Source: a bacterium (GTDB taxonomy: Bacteria; Hinthialibacterota; Hinthialibacteria; H5-UNCL2). From it: a stretch of DNA of 64,000 bases. A program made the translations under genes and the position numbers. Positions 36,007 to 43,970 of this stretch are shown piece by piece. How positions within the stretch are numbered: the first letter of the stretch is position 1; the number at the start of each line of letters is the position of its first letter. The notes under the pieces are model-generated. The model was not told the DNA's origin. It was given only the letters and a program-made list of their open reading frames with translations, and ran no database searches. The DNA is taken from positions 1,136,501 through 1,200,500 of the forward strand of contig JABTUV010000001.1 of NCBI GenBank assembly GCA_015075175.1, written 5' to 3'.

Positions 36007-36122
36007 AGGAGCCGCTCCCAGGCCCCTTCGGGGACCCTGATGATACGTCAGGGCTGGATCGCTACGCAGACAATCAGCGGGCAACCACGGTTGCCACGGG
36101 GAGAGAGGTGGGAGCGGCTCCT
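36007..36122 (+). ncRNA. Candidate retron msr-msd non-coding RNA
   Basis: A perfect 14-bp inverted repeat, AGGAGCCGCTCCCA (36007-36020) and TGGGAGCGGCTCCT (36109-36122), encloses 88 bases with three predicted hairpins. These are GGCCCC-ttc-GGGGaCC at 36021-36036, CCCTGA-N7-TCAGGG at 36035-36053 (alternative pairing with the first), and GGCAAC-cacg-GTTGCC at 36080-36095. This layout, with flanking a1/a2 repeats and internal stem-loops 57 bp upstream of a retron-type reverse transcriptase, is what a retron msr-msd looks like. The msd stem is short, and no canonical effector gene is adjacent. Because the area is rich in unrelated palindromes, the assignment needs testing. Confidence 0.5.
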
Positions 36123-36178
36123 TTTCTCATCTTCGCCGCGAGGCCGTCATCATTTGGGCCATTGTCATCGTCTGCATT

Positions 36179-37234
36179 TTGGGGCTGATCATCTACGCGA
36201 TCCTGTCGCGCGGCAAGATCGACGCGGTCGCCATCCGGCGCAGCCGCAAGGACTATCGATCGCCGTTTCTTTTTAGGCGCGCGGGCAGGCCGGATGCGGG
36301 CAAGCTGGCGTCCCGCGGGCTGCCGGTCCTGGGAAATGTCAACGAGGTCGCCGCGCTTCTGGGCGTTTCGCCCAAGCAGCTGCGCTGGTTGTCGGTCGCC
36401 GATTTCGGCCATTATCATTCGTTTCTGTTGGAGAAAAAGAGCGGCGCCGCGCGGCTGATCGACGCGCCCAAGCCGCAGCTGAAGGCCGCGCAACGCAAGA
36501 TTTACGAGCTTCTCCTGAAAAAACAGCCGCTCCATCCGGCTGCGCACGGTTTCTGCCCGGGCAAAAACGTCCGCGACCACGCCGCGCGCCACTGCGGCAA
36601 ACAGACCGTGCTGGGGATGGACGTGGCCAACTTTTGTCCCAGCGTGTCGGCGCGGCGCGTGTGCGGCCTCTTCAAGTCGTGGGGATACGGCGAGGACGTG
36701 GCGCTGCTTTTGACCACGCTGACGACCTACAACGGGCATCTGCCGCAAGGCGCGCCCACCTCGCCGGCGCTGGCCAACCTGGTCTTTACGCACGCCGACG
36801 CGCGCCTTGCGGGTCTGGCCCGGCGCTTCGGGGCGGAGTATTCGCGTTACGCGGACGATATGACGTTTTCCGGCGGGCAGGCCTTTCAGCGCAAGCTCTC
36901 CGCCTTCAGCAAGGCGGTGCAAGGCATCGTGAAAGAAGAGGGCTTTGCGCTCAACCATAACAAGACGCGCCAGATGCGCCACGGCCGGCGGCAGGTGGTC
37001 ACGGGGTTAGTCGTCAACGAGACGCCGCACGTCTCGCGGCGCATGAGGCGGCGCATGAGGGCGATCCTGCACAACGCGCAGAGGAAAGGGCTTGAGGCGC
37101 AGAATCGATTCAAGCATCCGCGTTTTGCGGAGCATCTGCGGGGGCGGATCGCCTGGATCACGTCCCTGCATCCGCGGCTGGGAGGCAGGCTGCTGGAAGG
37201 ATGGAAGGCGGCGCGCGCGAGGTTCGCGGGATGA
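36179..37234 (+). CDS. Retron-type reverse transcriptase with N-terminal hydrophobic segment
   Basis: RNA-directed DNA polymerase of 351 residues. Motifs in order are LLEKKSGAARLIDAPKPQLK (RT1), HPAAHGFCPGKNVRD (RT2), LGMDVANFCPSVSARRV with the first Asp at 148 (RT3), HLPQGAPTSPALANLVF (RT4), SRYADDMTFSGG with catalytic YADD at 224-227 (RT5), and QVVTGLVVN with the VTG triplet at 274-276, typical of retron enzymes. The NAxxH motif position reads HAARH (134-138), so Asn is replaced. The only standard start is TTG at 36179. In-frame codons just upstream encode more hydrophobic residues (AVIIWAIVIVCIL), giving a possible membrane anchor without an obvious start. The ArsR start overlaps the stop. 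No maturase or endonuclease domain, so it is not a group II intron protein. Confidence 0.88.
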   Translation: MGLIIYAILSRGKIDAVAIRRSRKDYRSPFLFRRAGRPDAGKLASRGLPVLGNVNEVAALLGVSPKQLRWLSVADFGHYHSFLLEKKSGAARLIDAPKPQLKAAQRKIYELLLKKQPLHPAAHGFCPGKNVRDHAARHCGKQTVLGMDVANFCPSVSARRVCGLFKSWGYGEDVALLLTTLTTYNGHLPQGAPTSPALANLVFTHADARLAGLARRFGAEYSRYADDMTFSGGQAFQRKLSAFSKAVQGIVKEEGFALNHNKTRQMRHGRRQVVTGLVVNETPHVSRRMRRRMRAILHNAQRKGLEAQNRFKHPRFAEHLRGRIAWITSLHPRLGGRLLEGWKAARARFAG

Positions 37235-37605
37235 GTTCCAAGCGGCCGCCTGCGGACGACGCCTGCCAGGAGCGCGCGATACATCCCGAGGCGCTGGCGC
37301 GCGTGCAACGCGAGATGCCCGCGCCCGAGACCATCATCGCGTTGGCGGAGACCTTCAAGGCGCTGGCCGATCCCTCGCGCACGCGCATTCTCTTTGCCCT
37401 CTCGCGGGCCGAGTTGTGCGTTTGCGACCTGGCGGAACTGCTCGGTCTTTCCGTCTCCGCCATCTCGCACCAACTGCGGCATCTGCGCGAGCTGAAGTTG
37501 GTCAAGTATCGCCGCGAGGGCAAGATGGCCTATTACAGCCTGGACGACGACCACGTGAAGACGCTTTTCCGGCAGGGGCTGGCGCACGTGGAGGAGGGCC
37601 GGTAA
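37231..37605 (+). CDS. ArsR/SmtB-family metal-responsive repressor
   Basis: Winged helix-turn-helix regulator of about 124 residues. The core is ETFKALADPSRTRILFALSR, then the metal-binding ELCVCDLAELLGLSVSAISH with the CVC motif of the alpha3 site. The recognition helix and wing follow (HQLRHLRELKLVKYRREGKM, AYYSLDDDHV). It ends in a His-rich LAHVEEGR. The ATG at 37231 overlaps the stop of the reverse transcriptase in ATGA, so it is translated from that transcript. It most likely controls the metal permease at 38070 in response to Zn, Cd, Co or Pb. Which metal is not readable. Confidence 0.93.
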   Translation: MSSKRPPADDACQERAIHPEALARVQREMPAPETIIALAETFKALADPSRTRILFALSRAELCVCDLAELLGLSVSAISHQLRHLRELKLVKYRREGKMAYYSLDDDHVKTLFRQGLAHVEEGR

Positions 37606-37650
37606 CGCCGTAGCGGCGGCATCCCGTCGCCGGGAGCGTGGAGGCATCCG

Positions 37651-37863
37651 ATGGACAAGTACGAAATCATCATCTTCTGGAGCGACGAGGACAACGCCTT
37701 CATCGCCGACGTGCCGGAGCTGCCCGGCTGCATGGCGCACGGTCCGACGCATCGGGCCGCGTTGGAGAGCGTGGAAGAGGCCATGCGGCTGTGGATTGAC
37801 ACGGCTCGCGAGTTCGGCGATCCCGTCCCGGAGCCCAAGCGCCGTCGTCTCGCTCTTGCTTGA
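37651..37863 (+). CDS. HicB-like antitoxin, single-domain
   Basis: 70 residues with the degraded RNase-H-like fold of HicB antitoxins: YEIIIFWSDEDNAFIADVPE, LPGCMAHGPTHRAALESVEE and AMRLWIDTAREFGDPVPEPK. No C-terminal DNA-binding domain and no adjacent hicA-like gene are visible, so it is an orphan. Such solo HicB proteins are common. It lies between the ArsR gene and a palindrome cluster in the same orientation. GGAG is present upstream of the ATG. Confidence 0.85.
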   Translation: MDKYEIIIFWSDEDNAFIADVPELPGCMAHGPTHRAALESVEEAMRLWIDTAREFGDPVPEPKRRRLALA

Positions 37864-37884
37864 GCGGTCGCGCTCGCGATTTTT

Positions 37885-38035
37885 GTCATTTGGGCCGCAG
37901 GTTGTCATTTCGACCGCAGGTTGTCATTTCGACCGCAGGTTGTCATTTCGACCGCAGGGAGAAATCTTTCGAGAGGGAATCCGGCAAGAGTGAGTTGCCT
38001 AACAAGATTTCTCCCTGCGGTCGAAATGACACTTG
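37885..38035. repeat. gtcatttcgaccgcaggg palindrome cluster
   Basis: Three half-units (gtcatttcgaccgcaggt and a variant with ggga) run head to tail at about 37905-37960. One inverted unit, atttctccctgcggtcgaaa with tgac, at about 38008-38031 completes a long hairpin. Same family as 35708-35860 and 46555-46800. Confidence 0.88.
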
Positions 38036-38069
38036 CACGATTGCTCAATCGTGCTAATATGTAATCAAC

Positions 38070-39155
38070 ATGGCCGACCTTCTGCAACATCTCTGGGGCA
38101 TCCTCGCGGCGACAGGGAATGTGATTCTGGAATCGGGCGTTTATCTCATGTTCGGCTTTCTCTTCGCCGGACTGGTGGGGGCTTTTCTGCGCCCGGAGAC
38201 CATCGCCAAGTATCTGGGCGGCAACCGGCTGCGGTCGGTAGTGAACGCGTCGCTGTTGGGCGTGCCGATTCCGCTCTGCTCGTGCGGGGTGATCTCCGCC
38301 GCCACCGGGTTACGGAAACAGGGCGCGGGGCGCGCCGCCACGCTCTCTTTTCTTACCAGTACCCCGCAGACGGGACTCGACTCGATTGCGCTGAGTTGGG
38401 GTCTCTTAGGCCCGGCGTTGACGCTGGTGCGTGTGGTCTCCGCCTGCCTGGCGGCGTTTCTTGCCGGGATGGCGGAGGTTTTTTGGGGGCGCGACGGCGG
38501 ACGCCCAGCCGAACCCGCTCCGGCGCCCGTCAGTCCCAGGTTTCAACCGAAACTTGCGACGCGCGTCAAGCTGAGCCTGCGCTCCACCTTCGGCATGGTT
38601 TTCAACGACATTTTGACGCCACTGTGGATGGGCCTTCTGGCGGCGGGCGCCATCGGCTACTTCGCCCCGCCGGAACTGGTGCAACGCTATTTGGGGACGG
38701 AGTGGTACGCGATGTTCGTGGCGCTGGGCGTGGGGTTGCCGCTCTACATCTGCGCGACCGCCAGCACGCCCATCGTCGCCTCGCTCTTGGCAGCGGGCAT
38801 GAGTCCCGGCGCGGCGGTGGTCTTTCTTCTGGCCGGACCGGCGACCAACGCCTCGACCATGACGGTCGTCGGGCATCAACTGGGCCGCCGCAGCCTGGTC
38901 ATGTACCTGGGCTCGATCATCGTCACGTCGCTGGCGCTGGGATGGACGACCAACCTCCTCTTCGCCTATACCGGCTGGAGTACGACTGCGTCAGTGCATA
39001 TTCACGAACACGGCCACGGCCTCCGGCAATGGATGGGCGCGATCCTGTTCGTGGCGTGGAGCGTGAAACTCTACTTCGACCGCTGGCGGAAACGCCAGGC
39101 GCGCCTCGCCCCAACCCGCCGCGCCGCGGCGCCCGACGGCTCGCCGGCGGATTAA
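38070..39155 (+). CDS. Metal-efflux permease (SO_0444/DUF318 family)
   Basis: Polytopic membrane permease of 361 residues with about eight helices. Family signatures are LLGVPIPLCSCGVISAATGL with the PLCSCG motif and YICATASTPIVASLLAAGMS. The final loop is His-rich (ASVHIHEHGHGLRQW), suited to metal binding. It sits in the same orientation as the ArsR regulator 465 bp upstream. Homologues with this layout confer copper, zinc or arsenic-related resistance. The actual ion is inferred only from family. It converges on the radical SAM gene. Confidence 0.87.
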   Translation: MADLLQHLWGILAATGNVILESGVYLMFGFLFAGLVGAFLRPETIAKYLGGNRLRSVVNASLLGVPIPLCSCGVISAATGLRKQGAGRAATLSFLTSTPQTGLDSIALSWGLLGPALTLVRVVSACLAAFLAGMAEVFWGRDGGRPAEPAPAPVSPRFQPKLATRVKLSLRSTFGMVFNDILTPLWMGLLAAGAIGYFAPPELVQRYLGTEWYAMFVALGVGLPLYICATASTPIVASLLAAGMSPGAAVVFLLAGPATNASTMTVVGHQLGRRSLVMYLGSIIVTSLALGWTTNLLFAYTGWSTTASVHIHEHGHGLRQWMGAILFVAWSVKLYFDRWRKRQARLAPTRRAAAPDGSPAD

Positions 39156-39183
39156 CATTCCCTCTTTCTGCGGGGAGTTGACA

Positions 39184-39210
39184 GTCCCCTCTCCCTCTGG
39201 GAGAGGGGAC
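39184..39210. terminator. Bidirectional hairpin terminator candidate
   Basis: A perfect 12-bp stem, GTCCCCTCTCCC, pairs with GGGAGAGGGGAC around a TCT loop. It lies exactly between the convergent permease and radical SAM genes. No U-run follows, so it may act as a barrier or 3'-end stabiliser rather than a classical terminator. Confidence 0.55.
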
Positions 39211-39217
39211 TTGGCGC

Positions 39218-41335
39218 TTATCGCCCGTAGCCGAGGAAGAAATCGAGGTTGAAGCGCAGGCAGAGTTTGGCGTCGCGCAGGAAGTTGTAGGCCAATTTCA
39301 GGGGGTTGATGGCGAATATCCGGCCTTCGCGCAGCTTGGCCCAGGTCTGCTGCCAGTAGCGGTCCAGGTGGGCGCGGGACTGGATGCGCAGGGAGAGGGG
39401 ATTGAGGTGCGACAGGAAGCGGACGACGCGGCCGCGGCTGTCCTGGCGCAGGCGGTCCCACTGGGCGATCAGGTCCTCGGCGGTCTGGCGGCTGACCTGG
39501 CCGGCGCGGGAGAGGGCCTCTTCGGCGCCCGCCCGCATGTGAGCCACGCTGCGCACCAGCGCCTCGCCCGCGCGCGTCCGGCGGTCTCCCAACCGCTCCA
39601 CAACTTCGTCGTAACGCCGCCGCAATTCCTCCAGGTTGGAGGCGATGCGCGCGCGTCCCCGCGTCGCCAACCATACTTCCTGCATCTCGAAATACAAGCG
39701 GAACATGCCGCCCACGATCCGGAGCACCTCGGGCACGCGCCGGCGATAGTGCCGCCACACCGATTCCACCGGGTATCCGGGACGCCGCTGTTTGCGGTCC
39801 TTGAGGCTGAAAAACCCGCAGATCATGGGATGCTCGCGCTCGATCAGCGCCGCGTACTTGTACCATACGAAGTTCTTGAACAGGCCCCAGTAGGTCCGGT
39901 CGTTGGCGCGCGAAAGAATCTCCTTCATGGTCGGGACGGTATAAAACTGCTCCCAGCTCTCGCGATAGACGCCGAACCACTCCTCCGCGCTCATCCGGCC
40001 GTGGATGGTGGTGGGATGGAAGGAGTCGAAGCGGTTGTAGTCGGGGTCCATCCATTCGCCGCGGGCGACCATCTCGGTGTGGTCCTGGCTGCCGGGCAGG
40101 GGGGTGAGCATGAAAAAGGAGGCCTGGTCGACCTTGATCTCCTCGCGCAGTTTGCGCACGTCCTCGCGCACGCTCTCGACCGTGTCGAAGGGGAAGCCGA
40201 TGATGTAGCCGACATGGCAGGCGATGCCGTGGGCGTGCCAGGACTCGATCATGTGCTTGTAGTCCTCGACACGGTTCTGGCGCTTGCCGGCGGCGGGAAG
40301 ATTGGCCGGATTGATGGTTTCCATGCCGATGAAAACCTGGGTGCAGCCGGCCCGCTGCGCCTTCTCCATGAAGCGGGGCAGCTTGTAGGCCAAGACGTCG
40401 ACCTGGATCATGAACTGAAGTTCGATGCCCTCCTCCTGCCGCAACTCGATCAGGGCGTCGAAGATCTGCTCCCAGTTGGGGTTGCGCGAGAAGTTGTCGT
40501 CGGTGAAGAAGTAGTAATCGATCTTCATCGCCGCGTTGGAGCGGATGCGCTCCTTGATCTTTTCCGCCAGGCGGTTGCGCATCTTGCGGCCCTGCACGTT
40601 GATGATGGTGCAAAAGGAGCAGGTGAAGGGGCAGCCGCGGCCCGCGTCGATCGTGCCCAGGTAGGGATAGGCGTATTTCTTCATCAGCCTGGGCTCGACC
40701 ACGGGAATGCCGGCGCGGGAGAGGTCGGGGCGCTCGACGATGTCGTAGTAGGTCGCCAGCTTGCCGTGCAGGGCGTCGCGCAGAAGATCGCCCCAGCACT
40801 CCTCGACTTCGCCTTTGACCAGCGTGATGCCCTCGTCGATGAGCGCTTGGCATTCGGGGGGAATGCCGTTTTTGGAGAGGGCGATGGCGCCGGAGACGTG
40901 AAAGCCGCCGATCATCACCGCCAGGCCCTGGGCGTGGAGTTCGCGGGCTAGGTCGGCGGCGCGGGGGAACTGATTGGTTTGCACCCCGCACAGGCCGACG
41001 ACCACGCGCGCGCCCGGTTTCGCGTACTTGCGCCGCAGCGCCCGCGCGTCCACTTTCTGGACGAATTCGTCCATCATCACGATTTCCACGTCCACGCGGC
41101 CGATGTCGCCCCGCTCGACCACTTCTTCCGTCAGCCCGGCCAGCGTCGCCAGCGTGTTGCTGGGCAACACCCCGCGCACGTAGCGCATGACGTAGCCGTC
41201 ATCGTCGTACTTGCTGGGGCGGATCAGAACGACGACCAGGCGCTTGGTTTCAGACGGAGGCGGAGTCTCCGGGGGGACCACTCCGATGCGCGACGTGGAC
41301 TCTGAGGGAGTGGGGGTATTTACGAGTGCGACCAT
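39218..41335 (-). CDS. B12-binding-domain radical SAM protein
   Basis: 705 residues. After a Pro-rich N-terminus comes a cobalamin-binding-like domain (RLVVVLIRPSKYDDDGYVMR, VVVGLCGVQTNQFPRAADLA, GLAVMIGGFHVSGAIALSKN). The radical SAM barrel has its 4Fe-4S motif in IDAGRGCPFTCSFCTIINVQ (CxxxCxxC), followed by YYFFTDDNFSRNP, GCTQVFIGMETINPANLPAA and HVGYIIGFPFDTVESVREDV. The C-terminal ~200 residues are helical and specific to this protein. Such enzymes methylate or rearrange unactivated carbons, often in lipid or natural-product modification. Substrate unknown. It stands alone. The window also encodes a cobalamin adenosyltransferase (cobO). Confidence 0.87.
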   Translation of the reverse strand: MVALVNTPTPSESTSRIGVVPPETPPPSETKRLVVVLIRPSKYDDDGYVMRYVRGVLPSNTLATLAGLTEEVVERGDIGRVDVEIVMMDEFVQKVDARALRRKYAKPGARVVVGLCGVQTNQFPRAADLARELHAQGLAVMIGGFHVSGAIALSKNGIPPECQALIDEGITLVKGEVEECWGDLLRDALHGKLATYYDIVERPDLSRAGIPVVEPRLMKKYAYPYLGTIDAGRGCPFTCSFCTIINVQGRKMRNRLAEKIKERIRSNAAMKIDYYFFTDDNFSRNPNWEQIFDALIELRQEEGIELQFMIQVDVLAYKLPRFMEKAQRAGCTQVFIGMETINPANLPAAGKRQNRVEDYKHMIESWHAHGIACHVGYIIGFPFDTVESVREDVRKLREEIKVDQASFFMLTPLPGSQDHTEMVARGEWMDPDYNRFDSFHPTTIHGRMSAEEWFGVYRESWEQFYTVPTMKEILSRANDRTYWGLFKNFVWYKYAALIEREHPMICGFFSLKDRKQRRPGYPVESVWRHYRRRVPEVLRIVGGMFRLYFEMQEVWLATRGRARIASNLEELRRRYDEVVERLGDRRTRAGEALVRSVAHMRAGAEEALSRAGQVSRQTAEDLIAQWDRLRQDSRGRVVRFLSHLNPLSLRIQSRAHLDRYWQQTWAKLREGRIFAINPLKLAYNFLRDAKLCLRFNLDFFLGYGR

Positions 41336-41534
41336 GGAGTACTCTTGCTTCTCCGATTCCTTGGGAGTTTGTCCGGCCTGGTGGTTGCGATGCGAACGTC
41401 GATGGGCGCTTGATGCACCTTTGCACGTATATTAGCACAAGCCCGCACCGTCTGTAAGGGAAAAAGGCGGTGGCGAAAAGAATTTTGGCAGAGTCTCAAG
41501 AGGGGACGGGATGGGTGGGGCATTACCTCGCGAG

Positions 41535-41715
41535 GCCTTGCCTCGCCTGTCGAGGACGAGAATCGAGGCCGCTCGGAAGACGGGCTGCTCGCATCCATGC
41601 CGTCCTCTCGATACGCGGCGCGAAGTTACAGCTCGGACATCAAGCAAGCAACCCGGCGCGCCGCTACTCGAGGACTCGGATCTTCTTTATCTCGCAACCC
41701 TGTCAGGGTCCCTTT
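41535..41715 (-). repeat. Dispersed palindromic element, full-length inverted copy
   Basis: Read on the minus strand, ccctgacagggttgcgagat leads into ccgagtcctcgagtagcggc, 38 variable bases with gtaacttcg, gccgcgtatcgagaggacgg and catggatgcgagcagcccg. This matches the copy at 2778-2925 along its whole length. It fills most of the 410-bp spacer between the radical SAM gene and queD. An additional ctcgcgaggccttgcctcgc hairpin flanks it. No gene seen. Confidence 0.85.
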
Positions 41716-41745
41716 TAGGAGCAAGAGACTTGAAGGGCGTCGTGG

Positions 41746-42444
41746 TCAGGGGGACGGGGGGGAGTCGCCGCGGTAGATGCAGCGGGCGGTGCAGGTTTCG
41801 GCGACCACGACGGCCGACAGGCCGGCGACCTCGGGCGACAATCTCTGCCACAACCAGCGGGCCAGCACTTCCGAGGTGGGATTCTCCAGGCCATCCAACT
41901 CGTTCAGGTGGATGTGGTCCAGGTCTTGGTACACGTCGCCCAGGATTTCGGCCAGGTTGGAGGGATCGCCGCCGGCGATCTCGACGCGGAAGGAATGTCC
42001 ATGCAGGCGACGGCACTTGTGCCCGTCCGGCAGGCGGGGCAGCCAATGGGCGGCCTCGAAGCCGAAGGCCAGGCGGGGGGGAAGGCGAAGATGGGCATCG
42101 GCGGGCAGGCCCTGTGGACGGAAAACGCATTCGCCCACGATGGAGACGCGCACGTCGGAGAGATGCGGCAGGCGCGGAGCCAGCCGCTGGCGGATCCATC
42201 GCCTCACGCCGGCCAGGTTGGCCGATCCCATGCCCTCGATGTCGTTGAGAAAGCGATGGTCCAGTTGCTTGTAAAGCGGCTGCATCGCCTCGGTGATTTC
42301 GGCATAGTCCACCAGCCAGCCCAACGTCTCGTCCAACTCACCGGCGGCGATGATCTCGACCCGGTAGCTGTGGCCGTGGACGCCGAAGGGGGGCGTTTCG
42401 TGCGCGGCCTCGAAGGTCAGGCTCTTGACCAGCTCGACTTTCAC
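41746..42444 (-). CDS. queD: Tandem-domain 6-carboxytetrahydropterin synthase (QueD-like)
   Basis: Makes 6-carboxy-tetrahydropterin for preQ0/queuosine. About 232 residues contain two T-fold QueD/PTPS domains fused head to tail. The N-terminal copy has zinc-type histidines ([21 protein letters not shown]) but Val stands where the catalytic Cys is expected. The C-terminal copy has [11 protein letters not shown] and [14 protein letters not shown] with the Cys present, then the acidic [20 protein letters not shown]. So only the second domain looks catalytically complete, or the two complement each other. The start is a GTG at 42444 with GGAG upstream, directly after the queC stop. It ends in spacer repeats. 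Confidence 0.85.
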   Translation of the reverse strand: MKVELVKSLTFEAAHETPPFGVHGHSYRVEIIAAGELDETLGWLVDYAEITEAMQPLYKQLDHRFLNDIEGMGSANLAGVRRWIRQRLAPRLPHLSDVRVSIVGECVFRPQGLPADAHLRLPPRLAFGFEAAHWLPRLPDGHKCRRLHGHSFRVEIAGGDPSNLAEILGDVYQDLDHIHLNELDGLENPTSEVLARWLWQRLSPEVAGLSAVVVAETCTARCIYRGDSPPSP

Positions 42445-42446
42445 GA

Positions 42447-43136
42447 TTACGGCTCCAGGGGAGGGTAGGGAAGCGGGTCGGAGACGCCGGCCTGGGCGAA
42501 ACCCTTGCGGCGCAGCCGGCAGGCGTCGCAACTGCCGCACGGCAGGCACTGCGGCAGGGGATCGTAACAGGAGTGCGTGAGCGCATAATCCACCTTGTGG
42601 CGCATGCCCAGCTTGATGATCTGGGCCTTGGTCAGCGCGATCAGCGGCGTGTGCACGGTCAGCTTGCGTCCCTCGACTCCCGCGCGGGTCGCCAGGTTGG
42701 CCAGCCGCTGGAAGGCCGCGATGTACTCGGGCCGGCAGTCGGGATAGCCGCTGTAATCCAGGGCGTTGACGCCGATGAAGATGTCTGCGGCTCCGCAGAC
42801 TTCCGCATAGGCCAGGGCGAAGGAGAGAAAGATGGTGTTGCGCGCGGGGACGTAGGTGGCGGGAATCTCGGTCGCCGACAGGTCGCGATCGTGGGGGACG
42901 GGAAGATCGCCGGTCAGCGCGGAGCCGCCGAAGGCGCGCAGGTCGATCTTGAGCCTACGGTGCTCAACGACGCGCATGGCGCGGGCGACGCGCTCGGCCG
43001 CCGCCAGCTCGCAGTGGTGGCGTTGGCCGTAGTCGAAGGTCAGGGCGTGGACGGCATAGCCCTCCGCCTGGGCCAGGGCGAGGACGGTCGTGGAGTCAAG
43101 CCCTCCACTGACAAGAACAACCGCGGGACGGGTCAT
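42447..43136 (-). CDS. queC: 7-cyano-7-deazaguanine synthase
   Basis: ATP-dependent conversion of 7-carboxy-7-deazaguanine to preQ0. PP-loop [16 protein letters not shown] at the N-terminus, then [60 protein letters not shown] and [20 protein letters not shown]. The zinc ligands are four cysteines in [20 protein letters not shown]. 229 residues, intact. The gene is followed immediately by queD and separated from queE by a 128-bp hexamer-repeat spacer; all three are on the minus strand. Confidence 0.96.
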   Translation of the reverse strand: MTRPAVVLVSGGLDSTTVLALAQAEGYAVHALTFDYGQRHHCELAAAERVARAMRVVEHRRLKIDLRAFGGSALTGDLPVPHDRDLSATEIPATYVPARNTIFLSFALAYAEVCGAADIFIGVNALDYSGYPDCRPEYIAAFQRLANLATRAGVEGRKLTVHTPLIALTKAQIIKLGMRHKVDYALTHSCYDPLPQCLPCGSCDACRLRRKGFAQAGVSDPLPYPPLEP

Positions 43137-43139
43137 AGC

Positions 43140-43260
43140 GGCGCATCTCCGAATCTTAATCTTAATCGTAATCTGAATCGTGCTCGTGCTCGCAATCGAT
43201 TACGAGCACGATTACGAAGTCGTAAACGATTACGAGTACGATAACGAAGCGTTGCTTCGT
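43140..43260. repeat. Hexanucleotide array with twofold symmetry (queC-queE spacer)
   Basis: Reading left to right, (aatctt) and (aatcgt) hexamers change to gctcgt units, then to the reverse complements acgagc and gattac after the centre caatcgattacg. Same design as the arrays at 25600-25936 and 59010-59215. Confidence 0.88.
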
Positions 43261-43264
43261 GGCG

Positions 43265-43906
43265 TTACACGCCTCGCCGGTCCGGTTGCCAGATGAGCTT
43301 GTGCAGTTGCAGTTGCAGGCGAACAGGCGCGCCGTCGGCGAGAATCCACTCGGCCAGCTTGTGCGGCGCCAGGCGATCCAGGACGGGCGAGAAATGCACG
43401 GCGGCTACTTTCTTCCACAACTCGCGCTCGCGCACGACGTCGCGCGCCCATTCGTAATCGGCGCGGTCGGCGATCACGAACTTGAGCTCGTCGCGCGAAG
43501 TGAGATGCTCCAGATTGGAGAAATCGTTCTTCTCGCATTCGCCGCTGCCGGGGCACTTGAGGTCCATGATTTTTATCGCGGCGGCGGGAAGGACGTGAAT
43601 GGGCAGGGCGCCGGAGGTCTCGACCAGCACCTGCCAGCCGGCGGAGAGCAGCGCCTGTGCGAGCGCGGGGCAGTCCTTCTGGGCCAAAGGCTCGCCGCCG
43701 GTGATTTCGACCAGGCAGGTTCCCAATCGCTCCACCCGATCCAGCACCTCGGGAATCGACATGGAGACGCCCTCATAGAAGGCGTACTCGGTGTCGCACC
43801 AGGCGCAGCGCAGGGGGCAGCCGGTCAGCCGCACAAACGCGCACGGCAGCCCGGCGAAGGTCGATTCGCCCTGGATGCTCTTGTAGATTTCGGTGACGCG
43901 CAACAT
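43265..43906 (-). CDS. queE: 7-carboxy-7-deazaguanine synthase
   Basis: Radical SAM enzyme that converts 6-carboxytetrahydropterin into the deazapurine ring of preQ0. The N-terminus has IYKSIQGESTFAGLPCAFVR, then the cluster motif TGCPLRCAWCDTEYAF (CxxxCxxC), LVEITGGEPLAQKDC and VLVETSGALPI. The core ends with IKIMDLKCPGSGE and the C-terminal LQLQLHKLIWQPDRRGV. 213 residues. The ATG at 43906 has AGGA 9 bases upstream; a TTG one codon earlier is an alternative. First of the three que genes; queF is not nearby. Confidence 0.95.
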   Translation of the reverse strand: MLRVTEIYKSIQGESTFAGLPCAFVRLTGCPLRCAWCDTEYAFYEGVSMSIPEVLDRVERLGTCLVEITGGEPLAQKDCPALAQALLSAGWQVLVETSGALPIHVLPAAAIKIMDLKCPGSGECEKNDFSNLEHLTSRDELKFVIADRADYEWARDVVRERELWKKVAAVHFSPVLDRLAPHKLAEWILADGAPVRLQLQLHKLIWQPDRRGV

Positions 43907-43970
43907 CAAAGTTTCCTGGTAAGAAGATAGGACGTATAGGACCTATGGGACCTATAGGGCGGCCGAGTCC

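Noticed and set aside
35061-36122. The two-helix membrane protein as the retron effector
   Set aside because: Divergent orientation and separation by repeats and about 0.6 kb; some retrons use two-helix effectors, but nothing here links the two.
39368-40951. A 527-codon plus-strand frame opposite the radical SAM gene
   Set aside because: Shadow frame of a clearly recognised protein on the other strand.
39368-41335. Radical SAM protein as part of a hopanoid or ladderane-like lipid cluster
   Set aside because: No squalene/hopene or lipid genes nearby; substrate left unknown.
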